From: Geothrix edaphica
GTDB lineage: Bacteria; Acidobacteriota; Holophagae; Holophagales; Holophagaceae
Direction: 5' to 3'
DNA length: 64,000 bases
Assembly: GCF_030268045.1 (NCBI RefSeq)
Contig: NZ_BSDC01000001.1
Location: forward strand, 186,001 to 250,000
Each line of letters starts with the position of its first letter. The first letter of the stretch is position 1. A program made the translations under genes and the position numbers. This document shows positions 11,552 to 20,973 of this stretch, piece after piece. The notes beneath the pieces are model-generated. The model searched no databases and was not told the DNA's origin. It worked only from the letters and a program-made list of their open reading frames with translations.

Positions 11552-11566
11552 GGGTAAACTTTACCC
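11552..11566. promoter_or_regulatory. Perfect palindromic operator candidate
   Basis: GGGTAAA and TTTACCC flank a single C. The site lies 24-38 bp upstream of the start codon of paralogue 1, where a repressor would block transcription start or elongation. No obvious regulator gene adjoins it, and the second paralogue lacks the site. Confidence 0.45.
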
Positions 11567-11610
11567 CATATGGCGCGAATGGAGGCGCCGAAATCCAGCT
11601 TCGCACCGGC

Positions 11611-11638
11611 AAAAGGAAGGGGTCCCATCCGGGACCCC
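11611..11638 (-). terminator. Intrinsic terminator
   Basis: GGGGTCCC (11619-11626) pairs with GGGACCCC (11631-11638) around ATCC. On the minus strand it is followed by TTCCTTTT. It ends the transcript of the outer-membrane paralogue whose stop is at 11665. Confidence 0.75.
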
Positions 11639-11664
11639 TGTGAAGCAGAGACCCCGGCGGGGCC

Positions 11665-12261
11665 TCAGAAGCGGATGCCGCCGTAGATCCCGATCTGCAC
11701 CTGGGGGGCCAGGGCCTCGCTCAGATCCTTGTAGGTGGCGGTGGTGTCCTTCTTGGTGAGGGGTGCGGCCACTTCCAGGGCGAAGAAGGGGCTCACGATG
11801 GGCGTGGGGATGCTGAAGCCCACATTGATCCGGGCCCAGGGCCGGCCCAGGGTGCTGTCGGTGCTGGGGCCGCTGGTGGGGCGCCAGGTGAGGTTCTCAG
11901 AGCGGTACTCCACCCCGGCACCCACATTCACGAGCAGCTTCCAGTTCACCATGGCGCCCACGGCCCAGTACTGGTTCTCCAGCTCGCCGTACTTGGTGCC
12001 GCCATAGGTGAGGTCGCCGGTGGTCTTGTTGTGCCAGGTGGCGTTCAGCTGGAGGGCGGCCACCTTCAGGTCCACCACATCGAAGCCGCCCCGGATGGCG
12101 AAGCCCGTGGGGCTCACAGCGTCGTACTTCTGGCCGGTGCCGAAGGAGGCGGCCTGGGCTTTGCCGACCTGCTTGTCCACAAGCACACCAAGCTCGCCGG
12201 CGGCAGCCGGCAAGGCGGTCAGCGCGGCGAGCGCCGAGAGAAAGAGCAGTTTCCTGCGCAT
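11665..12261 (-). CDS. Small outer-membrane beta-barrel protein (paralogue 2)
   Basis: The 198-residue protein has a signal peptide (MRRKLLFLSALAALTALPAAA) and the same alternating-strand pattern and GIYGGIRF end as its neighbour. The shared blocks YWAVGAM, NVGAGVEYR, RPWARINVGF, TPIV and FFALEVAAPLT show a tandem duplication. The two genes have separate promoters and terminators, so they may be regulated differently. The ATG used has GGGGGA upstream. No specific transport role can be assigned. Confidence 0.78.
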   Translation of the reverse strand: MRRKLLFLSALAALTALPAAAGELGVLVDKQVGKAQAASFGTGQKYDAVSPTGFAIRGGFDVVDLKVAALQLNATWHNKTTGDLTYGGTKYGELENQYWAVGAMVNWKLLVNVGAGVEYRSENLTWRPTSGPSTDSTLGRPWARINVGFSIPTPIVSPFFALEVAAPLTKKDTTATYKDLSEALAPQVQIGIYGGIRF

Positions 12262-12288
12262 GTGGTCCCCCAATTCGGCAGATAGGGC

Positions 12289-12317
12289 ATCATCGTGCCT
12301 GGATTGGGTGCGGTCAA
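12289..12317 (-). promoter_or_regulatory. Candidate sigma-70 promoter of outer-membrane paralogue 2
   Basis: On the minus strand TTGACC (12312-12317), a 17-bp spacer and GATGAT (12289-12294) predict a start near 12282, about 21 nt ahead of the ATG at 12261. The form matches the candidates at 3280 and 49098. Confidence 0.5.
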
Positions 12318-12353
12318 CCTCCAATGGTGCAGTGGTTTTGCTAACCTCAGGTC

Positions 12354-13397
12354 ATGCGGGCCCACCTTCGCTTCCTGATCCTGGACGGCTTCGACCCCGA
12401 CACGGGCGAGCTGGCCCTGCGGGTGGCCTTCCAGTCCGGCCCGGAACCGGGCCTGGACCTGATCCGGCTGCGCCTCCACCTGGGCCGGGCCGGCAACGCC
12501 CTGGAACCCCTCAGCCGCCAGCTGCGCACGCACGTGCAGATGCCTGTGCCGCCCCTGTGGGAGCACGGCCTCCGGACCGTCATCCACGCCATCGAGGAGG
12601 AGCTGGCCGGACCGGAGGGGCGCAATCCCCTCCGCTACCTGTGGGTGAAGACCCAGCTGCTCCACCCCGCCGAAGCGGCGCGCTCCACGCCGAACCACCC
12701 CGTGGCGCGGCAGGTGGAGATCCTGCGGGACTGGGCGAACCGGCTGGACCAGGAGGGCCAGGCCCTCCGTGCCGCCGAGGTGCTGGATCGCCTGCTGCTC
12801 CTCGCGCCCAGGGACGTGGCCAGCCTCGCCTACCTGGCCGGCTTCTTCCGCGCCCAGGGCATGGCCGAGGAGATGGCGGCGGTGGCCGAGCGCTGGACCC
12901 GGGCCGAGCCAGGCCGGATGGAGGCACACCTGCGCCAGGGGGAGGCCCTCCTGCGCCTGGGCCGCGCTCCGGAGGCCCGGGCCGCCTTCGAGGCCGTCCT
13001 CAAGGCCCAGCCGGTGCACCTGCTGGCCCACCTCGGCATGGCCCAGGCCCTGGGGCTGCTGGGAGGGAACCCCTTCCCCCACCTGGATGCGGCCCAGGAG
13101 CTGGATCCCGCGGCCACGGCCTCGGTCCTGCGCGAGACCTTCGACTACCGGCTGCTGACCCCCCCCGCCGGGGACCGGGTCCACACCCTGGAGGCGCTGC
13201 CGCCGCTGCTGGGGGTCTCCGGCGCCGAGGTCCAGGACTACCTCCAGTTCCTGGGCCTGCCCCTCACGGGGCCCGACGGCACCGTGCGCGAGGCCGAACT
13301 GGCCCGCTGGACGGGGGTGATGAACCGCTACGCCCTGCTGCCGGGGGGGCTGAACTGGTCCGCCCCCACGCCCAGGCGCCTGCCGGATCTGGTCTAG
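12354..13397 (+). CDS. TPR-type repeat protein of unknown function
   Basis: The 347-residue protein has no signal peptide. Residues 115-240 contain helical pairs with TPR character (RAAEVLDRLLLLAPRDVASLAYLAGFF, then EAHLRQGEALLRLGRAPEARAAFEAVLKAQP, each quoted region spanning about 30 residues). The N-terminal 100 residues are a mixed alpha/beta region I do not recognise. TPR domains mediate protein contacts. It is divergent from the outer-membrane gene and upstream of purC, from which a repeat separates it. A role in scaffolding is plausible but not shown. Confidence 0.75.
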   Translation: MRAHLRFLILDGFDPDTGELALRVAFQSGPEPGLDLIRLRLHLGRAGNALEPLSRQLRTHVQMPVPPLWEHGLRTVIHAIEEELAGPEGRNPLRYLWVKTQLLHPAEAARSTPNHPVARQVEILRDWANRLDQEGQALRAAEVLDRLLLLAPRDVASLAYLAGFFRAQGMAEEMAAVAERWTRAEPGRMEAHLRQGEALLRLGRAPEARAAFEAVLKAQPVHLLAHLGMAQALGLLGGNPFPHLDAAQELDPAATASVLRETFDYRLLTPPAGDRVHTLEALPPLLGVSGAEVQDYLQFLGLPLTGPDGTVREAELARWTGVMNRYALLPGGLNWSAPTPRRLPDLV

Positions 13398-13398
13398 G

Positions 13399-13440
13399 AG
13401 CTGTCAGCTGTCAGTGACTGACCGGTGACGGGCGACAGCT
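13399..13440. repeat. AGCTGTC-type intergenic repeat
   Basis: AGCTGTCAGCTGTCAG starts at 13399 and GACAGCT ends at 13440, forming a short inverted repeat upstream of purC. A larger relative lies at 19571-19654, so this is probably a dispersed intergenic repeat family. Confidence 0.6.
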
Positions 13441-13465
13441 AAGATGGATCGATTCCGGAGGCCCC

Positions 13466-14344
13466 ATGTCTGTCCTGCTCAGCACCGACCTGCCGTTTCC
13501 CATCTTCCGCCGGGGCAAGGTGCGCGATGTGTACGACCTGGGCAAGCAGCTGCTCATCGTGGCGACGGACCGCATCAGTGCCTTCGACTGCGTGATGCCC
13601 GAGGGCATCCCGGACAAGGGCCGCATCCTCACCGCCGTGGCCGCCTACTGGTTCGCGGCCACCGAGGACCTGGTGCCCAACCATTTCCGCGGCAACCTCG
13701 GCTGGCCCGCCGCCGTGGAACCCTACCGCGAGGCCCTGGCCGGCCGCGCCGTGGTCGTGGAGAAGACCCGTCCCCTGCCGGTGGAGTGCGTGGTGCGCGG
13801 CTACCTGGCGGGCAGCGGCTGGAAGGAATACCAGACCCACGGATCGGTGTGCGGCGTGCCGTTGCCCGCGGGGCTGCGCCTCGCGGACCGGCTGCCCGAG
13901 CCCATCTTCACGCCCTCCACCAAGGCCGAGGAGGGGCATGACGAGAACATCAGCTTCGAGCACATGGCCGGGCTCGTGGGCGCCGACCTGGCGGCCCGGC
14001 TGCGGGACCTGAGCCTGGCCCTCTACCGCCGCGGCGCGGAGCTGGCCGCCCAGCGGGGGATCCTGCTGGCGGACACCAAGTTCGAGTTCGGCCTAAGCGA
14101 TGCCGGAGAGCTGATCCTTATCGACGAAGCCCTCACGCCCGACAGCAGCCGCTACTGGCTGGCGGACAGCTGGGCGCCGGGGAAGAACCCGCCGAGCCTG
14201 GACAAGCAGTTTCTGCGGGATTACCTCGAGACGCTGGCGGACTGGGACAAGCAGCCCCCCGCACCGCACCTGCCGGAGGCCGTCATCCAGGGCATCCGGG
14301 CGCGGTACCTGGACCTGGCGGCCCGGTTCGACATCCAGATCTGA
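13466..14344 (+). CDS. purC: SAICAR synthetase (phosphoribosylaminoimidazole-succinocarboxamide synthase)
   Basis: The 292-residue enzyme joins CAIR and aspartate using ATP in purine synthesis. It has the family's GKVRDVYDLG nucleotide-binding start, ATDRISAFDC, the VECVVRGYLAGSGWKEY signature, and DTKFEFG. The length is that of the longer yeast-like form and not the short 237-residue E. coli form. GGAGG lies just before the ATG. The gene stands apart from other pur genes and is convergent with the M16-like pair. Confidence 0.96.
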   Translation: MSVLLSTDLPFPIFRRGKVRDVYDLGKQLLIVATDRISAFDCVMPEGIPDKGRILTAVAAYWFAATEDLVPNHFRGNLGWPAAVEPYREALAGRAVVVEKTRPLPVECVVRGYLAGSGWKEYQTHGSVCGVPLPAGLRLADRLPEPIFTPSTKAEEGHDENISFEHMAGLVGADLAARLRDLSLALYRRGAELAAQRGILLADTKFEFGLSDAGELILIDEALTPDSSRYWLADSWAPGKNPPSLDKQFLRDYLETLADWDKQPPAPHLPEAVIQGIRARYLDLAARFDIQI

Positions 14345-15565
14345 TCAGGGTTTCGCGGAACCGCCCAGCACACCGGTCCGCAGGCGGGCCGGATCGAGCC
14401 AGCGCCGGAGTCCCGCGTTCAGGGTCTCCACCGTGAGGGCCGCCATGCGGGCCGGGACGACCGCCCGCCCCCGGGTTTCCGCCAGGGCCTCGTCCACCAG
14501 GGCCCCCGGATGGAGGCCCGAGAGGGTCCGGCCGGCGGACCAGGCGGTCCGGGCGCGGCGCAGGTCCGCCTCCGTGAAGCCGCGCTGCCGCAGCGCCTGG
14601 AGGCGCTCCAGCAGGGACGCCTCGATGGCTGGAGCGGAGCCCTGGGCTTCCGCCTCCAGCGTCGCCACCAGGTCCAGCCCCTCCAGCCGGAGCTGGGCGG
14701 GGAACAGGACCGGGTCCCCAGGCAGGAGCAGGGCCAGCAGGGCTTCGACTTCCGGCTCCAGATCCTCCGGCTCCACGGCCACCGCCATGGCCCGCGGAGG
14801 GAGCCCGGGGGCTGGCAGCTCGACCCGCCGGACCGGCGGGGCTGCGGGCGAGGCGGGAGGGGACGGCGGTGTTGGAACGGTCGGGTGCGGCCGGACGGTC
14901 CAGGTCCCGAAACTCAGCAGCACGAGCCGCTTGGCCTGCTCCTGGCCCAGGTCGCCCTGGAGGACCAGCACGGCGCGGTCGGGCCGCATCATGCGGGCGA
15001 AGAAGGTGAGGAGATCCTCGTAGGTGACGGCCGTCAGGCTGTCGAGGGTGGGGGCCTGGAGGGTCCAATCCGGTTCCAGGAGCAGACGCAGCTTGGCTCC
15101 GGGCGTGGCCTCCAGCCGCTCCGTCTCCCGCCAGCAGGCGAGGCGCTCGGCCTCCAGGGTGGTGGGATCGAGGATCGAGCGGAAGGCCCGGTCGGCGAGC
15201 AGGCCCAGGGCCAGGTCCTGGTCGCGGCTGCGGGCCAGCAGGCTCCAGGAGAGGCCGTCGGACCGGAGGGCCGGGGTCAGCTCGATGCCCGCCCCCGCCA
15301 GGAGCTGTTCGAAGTCCCCGATCCGGAAGGCCCCCGCGTCCGAGTGCCCGAGCACGCGCAGGGCCAGGGGCGCCAGTCCGGGATGGGCGGCCGTCTCACG
15401 CTCCAGTGGCACGTGCAGGCGGGCCCGCACCAGGGGGCGCTCGTGGTCCTCCAGCAGGATCACCCGCAGGCCGTTGGGCAGGCTGAAGGTCTGAGTCCGG
15501 ACCGGGGCCTGGGCCAGGCCCTGGACGGCCAGGAGGAACGCGACGAGGGCGGCCCGGGGCTTCAT
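14345..15565 (-). CDS. M16-family protein without the zinc site (copy 1)
   Basis: The 406-residue protein has a signal peptide ([20 protein letters not shown]) and the M16 start LPNGLRVILLEDHERPLVRARLH. Where active M16 peptidases have HxxEH, this protein has LALRVLG in APLALRVLGHSD, so the zinc ligands are missing. M16 proteins often act as pairs of an active and an inactive half. Here the partner gene upstream also lacks the motif. It is probably a periplasmic structural or binding protein. It overlaps the preceding gene by 4 bp (ATGA), indicating coupling. Confidence 0.85.
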   Translation of the reverse strand: MKPRAALVAFLLAVQGLAQAPVRTQTFSLPNGLRVILLEDHERPLVRARLHVPLERETAAHPGLAPLALRVLGHSDAGAFRIGDFEQLLAGAGIELTPALRSDGLSWSLLARSRDQDLALGLLADRAFRSILDPTTLEAERLACWRETERLEATPGAKLRLLLEPDWTLQAPTLDSLTAVTYEDLLTFFARMMRPDRAVLVLQGDLGQEQAKRLVLLSFGTWTVRPHPTVPTPPSPPASPAAPPVRRVELPAPGLPPRAMAVAVEPEDLEPEVEALLALLLPGDPVLFPAQLRLEGLDLVATLEAEAQGSAPAIEASLLERLQALRQRGFTEADLRRARTAWSAGRTLSGLHPGALVDEALAETRGRAVVPARMAALTVETLNAGLRRWLDPARLRTGVLGGSAKP

Positions 15566-17232
15566 CGCTTCCCCGGGGCCAGCTGGGCCTCCAGCAGCTT
15601 GAGGGTGCGGCGGCGCTCCTCGATGCTGAGCATGCGGAGCTGGCGGAGCCCTTCCGAGACCATGTGCTCCCGCTGGGCCAGGTCCTCGATGCGGGTGGCG
15701 GCAAGGGCCTTCAGCACCCGGGCGGTCTCGGCCTCCAGGGGATCCTGGCCTTCGCCCGAATCGCCCTGCAGCCAGAGGGTGGTCCGGTGGCTGGGGTTCA
15801 GCCAGGTCCGGGCCGCGGCCTGCACGGCTTCGGGTCCGAGATTCCTCAGGCGCTGGAGTTCCTGCTCCGCCTGCCGCCAGTCCCCGGCCTCGGCCCAGGC
15901 CAGGCCCAGGGCCCGGGCGAGCGCGGCGGGTTCGTCCTGGACCCGGAGCTGCTCCACATCGATCTGGGTGAGGGCCCGCTGCCAGTCCTCCGCGGCGATG
16001 GGTTCCTGCTGGAGCCGCAGGATCTCCGTGTGGACCGCGCCCTCGACTTCCGCAAGGCTGTGGCCCTCGGCGGGGACCGCGCTGATCACCAGCAGACCCG
16101 GCAGCCGTCCGCCGGGAAGGTCCATCCGGACCTCCACGGACTGGGCGAGGACCTTCTGCCGCACCAGCCGCTGGGCCAGCCGGCCGGAGGGGCCACCCCC
16201 CAGCAGGCGGGCCGCGAGCCGCAGGGCCAGGTGATCGCGATGGGGGCGCGGGGGGATGCGCCAGCCCACCAGCAGCCCGGATCCTCCGCCCAGGGTCGCC
16301 TGGATGCGCCGGTCGCCCAGGTCCGCGGGAATCTCGGGGAGGAGGGGATCTTCAGAGCCGCCGCTGGCGGGCCCCGCGGGCAGGGCGCCGAAGTACCGCT
16401 CGAGCGGGGGCAGGGCCGTCTCCAGGCTGAAGCCGCCCACCAGCACCAGGGTGAGGCGGTCCGGGCGGCAGGCCTGGCGGGCCCAGGCCTGGAGGTCGGA
16501 GCGGCGCATGGCCTCCAGGGCGGGGAGGTGGTCCGCCAAGTCCCGGCCGTAGGGATGGCCGGGCAGGGCCGCGCCCTGGAGCAGCCCCAGGCTCTGGGCC
16601 CCCCGGGTCCGCAGCTCCGCCACCAGGGCGGCCCGGGCCTCGGAGAAGCGGCTGAGCTGGAGGACGGTCAGGCGCTGGGCCTCTGTGCGGCACCAGAACT
16701 CGAAGTCGGCCGTGGGGAGCTCGGTCTCCACCAGCAGGGCGTCCGCGCCGGCGGAGGCCGCCCAGCGCCCGCCCCGGGCGGCGTAGACATCCGTCAGGGG
16801 CGCGTGGGAGAACCGGGCCCGCACGGCCTCGTGCAGGGTCCACAGGTTGGCTCCCAGGGCCGGAAGCTGGCTGCCGCCCGCCGGGTCCTTCCGCTGGCGG
16901 AGCTGCTCCAGCCGCAGGGACTCGAGCAGGCCCTCCTCCTCCCTGAGCAGGGCATCGAGGGAGCCGGCCCCCTTGGCGGCGTCCAGGTCCTCGGGCCAGG
17001 TGGCTCCGTAGAGGGCCCGGGCCAGCAGGTCCGTGGCCCCGGCCAGGGCCGGGGCCTCCTCCGCCCGCCCGCCGCGGAACACCAGGGCCGCGTGGAAGGC
17101 GCCCAGGCCGCGCCGCTCCACCACCAGCACCCGGAGGCCGTTGGCGAGCCGGCGCTCCTGCACCTCGGCCAGGTGGGGCGCCTGGGCCTGCAGGCTCAGG
17201 GCGGCGAGGAGGAGCAGGGCCAGGCGTCGCAT
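15562..17232 (-). CDS. M16-family protein without the zinc site (copy 2)
   Basis: The 556-residue protein has a signal peptide ([18 protein letters not shown]) and M16 features: [15 protein letters not shown] near the start, and a C-terminal half with [17 protein letters not shown] and [19 protein letters not shown]. At the position of HxxEH it reads [11 protein letters not shown], so it cannot bind zinc in the usual way. With the overlapping downstream gene it forms a pair of pseudo-peptidases, like the mitochondrial core-protein paralogues in layout only. The DUF4097 gene lies 26 bp upstream on the same strand, so the three are probably one operon. Confidence 0.85.
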   Translation of the reverse strand: MRRLALLLLAALSLQAQAPHLAEVQERRLANGLRVLVVERRGLGAFHAALVFRGGRAEEAPALAGATDLLARALYGATWPEDLDAAKGAGSLDALLREEEGLLESLRLEQLRQRKDPAGGSQLPALGANLWTLHEAVRARFSHAPLTDVYAARGGRWAASAGADALLVETELPTADFEFWCRTEAQRLTVLQLSRFSEARAALVAELRTRGAQSLGLLQGAALPGHPYGRDLADHLPALEAMRRSDLQAWARQACRPDRLTLVLVGGFSLETALPPLERYFGALPAGPASGGSEDPLLPEIPADLGDRRIQATLGGGSGLLVGWRIPPRPHRDHLALRLAARLLGGGPSGRLAQRLVRQKVLAQSVEVRMDLPGGRLPGLLVISAVPAEGHSLAEVEGAVHTEILRLQQEPIAAEDWQRALTQIDVEQLRVQDEPAALARALGLAWAEAGDWRQAEQELQRLRNLGPEAVQAAARTWLNPSHRTTLWLQGDSGEGQDPLEAETARVLKALAATRIEDLAQREHMVSEGLRQLRMLSIEERRRTLKLLEAQLAPGKR

Positions 17233-17258
17233 GGCCCGTAGAGTACTACTTCGGAGTG

Positions 17259-18158
17259 CTACTTCACCCGGATGCTGCCGTTGGTGGTTTCGAAGCGGAT
17301 CGACTGGGTGCGCCCGGGCACCTTCACGTGGGCGCTGTGCTTGGTGATCTCGATGACCTGGGCGCCGGGCACCTTGATCTCCATGGACCCGTTGCTGTTC
17401 TCGGCCATGAGCTCGCCGGTGGCCTTCCCCAGCTCCGCCTCGATGCTGCCATTGGTGGATTCCAGGTGGATGCCTTCGCCCCAGCCGTCCAGGTTGCGGG
17501 CGCGGATGCTGCCGTTGGTGGTCTCCAGGCGGATGCCGCCTGCCACGTCCTCGAGGACGATGCGGCCGTTGGTGGTGCCGCCCTTGATCCGGGCCATCAG
17601 GTTCCGGGCCTCGATGGGGCCGTTGGTGGTGTCCACCAGGACTTCCCCGCGCACATCGGACACCAGGATGGCGCCGTTGGTGGCTTCGCACCGGGCGTAG
17701 CCCTCGAGGTGGTCCACGGCCACGGTGCCGTTGGTGGTGCGGAAGTGGCCCAGCAGCTTGCGGGGCACCTGGAGCGTCATCTCGCAGCGGGGGCTGATGT
17801 AGAGCCCGAAGCTCCAGGAGGGCTGCTGGAACATCGCCTCGATGTCCAGATCCTGCCCCTTGCGCTGGAGCACCAGCTCCACCCGGCGCTTGTCGCTGTC
17901 GCGGATCTGAGCGGTGAGGAAGACCTCCTCCTTGTCCCAGCCCGTCACCCGGATGCCGCCGTTGCGATTCTTCACCCAGAGCTTGGAGCCGTAGGCCAGC
18001 TTCTCCGTCCGCTGCTCGGTCCGGGAGCTGGAGGGGAGGTCCACCCCGACCATGGGCGCCGGCGGGGCCGGAGGGGCGGGCGGGGGCGGCGGTGGAACCT
18101 GGGCCAGCAGGGCGCTCCCGGCCAGGAACAGGGGAAGGCATCGGCTGGAGACGGTCAT
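17259..18158 (-). CDS. DUF4097 beta-helix protein (copy 1)
   Basis: The 299-residue exported protein has a signal peptide followed by a Pro-rich linker (residues 20-35). It then has a repetitive beta region in which TTNGSI-type motifs recur about every 18-22 residues, giving a right-handed beta-helix or roll as in DUF4097 proteins. The repetition is visible in the DNA as repeated GCCGTTGGTGG on the plus strand. Such proteins often sit next to ECF sigma/anti-sigma genes and envelope stress systems. It heads the operon with the two M16-like genes. A paralogue lies at 28960-29772, and both have the same ECF-like upstream element. Confidence 0.88.
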   Translation of the reverse strand: MTVSSRCLPLFLAGSALLAQVPPPPPPAPPAPPAPMVGVDLPSSSRTEQRTEKLAYGSKLWVKNRNGGIRVTGWDKEEVFLTAQIRDSDKRRVELVLQRKGQDLDIEAMFQQPSWSFGLYISPRCEMTLQVPRKLLGHFRTTNGTVAVDHLEGYARCEATNGAILVSDVRGEVLVDTTNGPIEARNLMARIKGGTTNGRIVLEDVAGGIRLETTNGSIRARNLDGWGEGIHLESTNGSIEAELGKATGELMAENSNGSMEIKVPGAQVIEITKHSAHVKVPGRTQSIRFETTNGSIRVK

Positions 18159-18207
18159 AACAGCTCCCGTGGGAGAAAGAACCAGGGCGGGCCTGGGTGT
18201 AGAGGTC

Positions 18208-18232
18208 ACGATCCGGGGGCGGAAGCGTTTAG
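18208..18232 (-). promoter_or_regulatory. ECF-sigma-like promoter (CTAAAC-N15-TCGT)
   Basis: On the minus strand CTAAAC (18227-18232) and TCGT (18208-18211) are 15 bp apart, with AAC and CGT in the positions that ECF sigma factors usually read. The predicted start is near 18201, 43 nt before the DUF4097 ATG. The same element with identical spacing precedes the other DUF4097 gene (28897-28921). Confidence 0.6.
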
Positions 18233-18392
18233 TCACATTACCCTGGATGCGGCCCGGGAATGCCATATCCCTCAAGGCCTTCCCCCCGATCCCACGGGGC
18301 CGGCGGGGGGCCGGGAGAGGGGTGGCGGGCGCCGCCGGCTCCTGGTGGCCGCGCCTTCGCGATACCCTGGGAGGATCCCTCCGGAGCCCGCC

Positions 18393-19565
18393 ATGTCCGC
18401 CTTTATCCTCTCCGCCACCCGCACCGCCGTCGGCTCCTTCGGAGGTGCGCTCAAGCCTCTGAACGCCGTGCAGATGGGCGCCCTGGCCATCACCGAGGCC
18501 CTGAAGCGGGCCGGCGTGGCGCCCGAGGCCGTGGGCGACGTGGTCATGGGCAACGTGCTCCAGGCCGGCAGCGGCCAGAATGTCGCCCGGCTGGCGGCCC
18601 TCAAGGCGGGCTTGCCCTTCTCGACGCCCGCCCACACGCCGAACCAGGTGTGCGGCTCGGGCCTCAAGGCCATCGCCCTGGGCGCCCAGTCCATCCTGAT
18701 GGGCGATGCCGATCTCGTGGTGGCCGGCGGCACCGAGAGCATGTCCAATGCGCCCTACCTGCTGCCCGCCGCCCGCTGGGGCGCCCGCATGGGCAACGCC
18801 CAGCTCATCGACAGCATGATCCAGGACGGCCTCTGGTGCGGCCACGGCGACACCCACATGGGCATCACCGCCGAGAACGTGGCCGCCAAGCACGGCCTCA
18901 CCCGCGAAGCCCAGGACGCGTTCTCCCTCCAGAGCCAGCAGAAGGCCGCCGCGGCCCAGGCCGCAGGCGCCTTCGACCGCGAGGTGTTCACCGTGACCCT
19001 GGCCGGCAAGAAGGGCGACGTGCTCTTCAACCGCGACGAGTACATCAAGACCGACGCCTCCGCCGAGGGGCTCGCGAAGCTCAAGCCCGCCTTCAAGAAG
19101 GACGGCACCGTGACCGCCGGCAACGCCAGCGGCATCAACGACGGCGCTGGCGCCCTGGTGCTGGCCTCCGAGGCCGCGGCCAAGGCCCACAAGCCCATCG
19201 CCCGCATCCTCGGCTTCGCCCAGGCCGGTGTGGATCCCGCCACCATGGGCCTGGGCCCCGTGCCCGCCATCCAGAAGCTGCTGGCCAAGACCGGCGTGAA
19301 GCTGGCGGACATCGACCTCTTCGAGCTGAACGAGGCCTTCGCCGCCCAGAGCCTGGGCGTGCTGGCGGAGCTGCCGGAGCTCGACCCCGCCAGGGTGAAC
19401 CTGCGGGGCGGCGCCATCGCCATCGGCCACCCCATCGGCGCCAGCGGCACCCGCATCCTCGTCACCCTCCTGCACCTGCTCCAGGACCAGGACAAGAAGC
19501 TCGGCCTCGCCGCCCTCTGCGTCGGCGGCGGCCAGGGCGTGGCCATGCTGGTGGAGCGGCTCTGA
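18393..19565 (+). CDS. Acetyl-CoA acetyltransferase (thiolase)
   Basis: The 390-residue enzyme condenses or cleaves acetoacetyl-CoA. The nucleophilic Cys87 is in NQVCGSG. The second set of active-site residues is in GHPIGASG (His) and CVGGGQG (Cys), all intact. The NEAFAAQ motif is also present. Length and motifs match biosynthetic thiolases (AtoB/PhaA class). GGAG lies about 9 bp upstream of the chosen ATG. The neighbouring genes do not form a beta-oxidation operon, so the pathway is not fixed by context. Confidence 0.95.
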   Translation: MSAFILSATRTAVGSFGGALKPLNAVQMGALAITEALKRAGVAPEAVGDVVMGNVLQAGSGQNVARLAALKAGLPFSTPAHTPNQVCGSGLKAIALGAQSILMGDADLVVAGGTESMSNAPYLLPAARWGARMGNAQLIDSMIQDGLWCGHGDTHMGITAENVAAKHGLTREAQDAFSLQSQQKAAAAQAAGAFDREVFTVTLAGKKGDVLFNRDEYIKTDASAEGLAKLKPAFKKDGTVTAGNASGINDGAGALVLASEAAAKAHKPIARILGFAQAGVDPATMGLGPVPAIQKLLAKTGVKLADIDLFELNEAFAAQSLGVLAELPELDPARVNLRGGAIAIGHPIGASGTRILVTLLHLLQDQDKKLGLAALCVGGGQGVAMLVERL

Positions 19566-19570
19566 AAAGG

Positions 19571-19654
19571 GCTATCAGCTGTCAGCTTTCAGCTGTCAGC
19601 CTGAATATGCCTCGTCCCATCCCTACTGATAGCCGATAGCTGACAGCTGATAGC
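19571..19654. repeat. Hairpin-forming intergenic repeat, 17-bp arms
   Basis: GCTATCAGCTGTCAGCT (19571-19587) has a perfect inverted copy at 19638-19654, with further AGCTGTCAG units between. It fills the gap between thiolase and ftsE and ends 9 bp before the ftsE start. Related units lie near 13399. It resembles a palindromic interspersed repeat. Confidence 0.8.
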
Positions 19655-19663
19655 GTCCAAACC

Positions 19664-20350
<687 letters not shown>

Positions 20351-20385
20351 TTGGCGGTAGGCTGGAGTCTGTTGATCGGATTCCC

Positions 20386-20973
20386 ATGGCCCAGCCCCTC
20401 ACCGATGCCCGTTTCGTCACCTCCGCGGCCGACGCGAAGAAGCTCGGCGTCTGCCATGCGGAGGTGGCTTTCGTGGGGCGGAGCAACGTGGGCAAGTCCT
20501 CGCTGCTGAACGCCCTGGCCAACCAGAAGCAGCTGGCGCGGGTGTCCAAGACGCCGGGCCGGACGCGGCTCATCAACGTGTTCCTCACCGGCCCCGACCG
20601 CTGGATCGTGGACCTTCCCGGCTACGGCTTCGCCACGGGCCCCGCCGCCGAGCGGGCCACCTGGCAGAAGATGGTCGAGGGCTACCTCACGGGCCGCGCC
20701 ACGCTGCGCATGGTCTTCGTGCTGGTGGACGCCGAGGTGGGCCCCACGAAGCTGGATCACCAGATGATCGACTGGCTCCGCTCCGAAAGCCTGCCCCACC
20801 GCATCGTGGCCACCAAGGCCGACCAGGTGAAACCCAGCAAGGCCCTCAAGCAGCGCAAGGACGTGGCGGCGGACCTGGGCCTCCAGGCCAATGACATCGC
20901 CTGGGTGAGTGCCGCGAAAGGCTCGGGCATTCCCGAGTTGCGGCGTGAAGTGGCGGATCTGCTGGACCTTTAA
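20386..20973 (+). CDS. engB: Ribosome-associated GTPase EngB (YihA/YsxC)
   Basis: The 195-residue GTPase has G1 GRSNVGKSS, the switch region TPGRTRLIN, G3 DLPGYGFA and G4 TKAD. These are diagnostic for EngB, which takes part in 50S subunit assembly. The DLPGYG form of G3 separates it from Era and Der. It follows ftsE on the same strand. Its stop overlaps by 4 bp the convergent VanZ-LpxH gene. Confidence 0.95.
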   Translation: MAQPLTDARFVTSAADAKKLGVCHAEVAFVGRSNVGKSSLLNALANQKQLARVSKTPGRTRLINVFLTGPDRWIVDLPGYGFATGPAAERATWQKMVEGYLTGRATLRMVFVLVDAEVGPTKLDHQMIDWLRSESLPHRIVATKADQVKPSKALKQRKDVAADLGLQANDIAWVSAAKGSGIPELRREVADLLDL

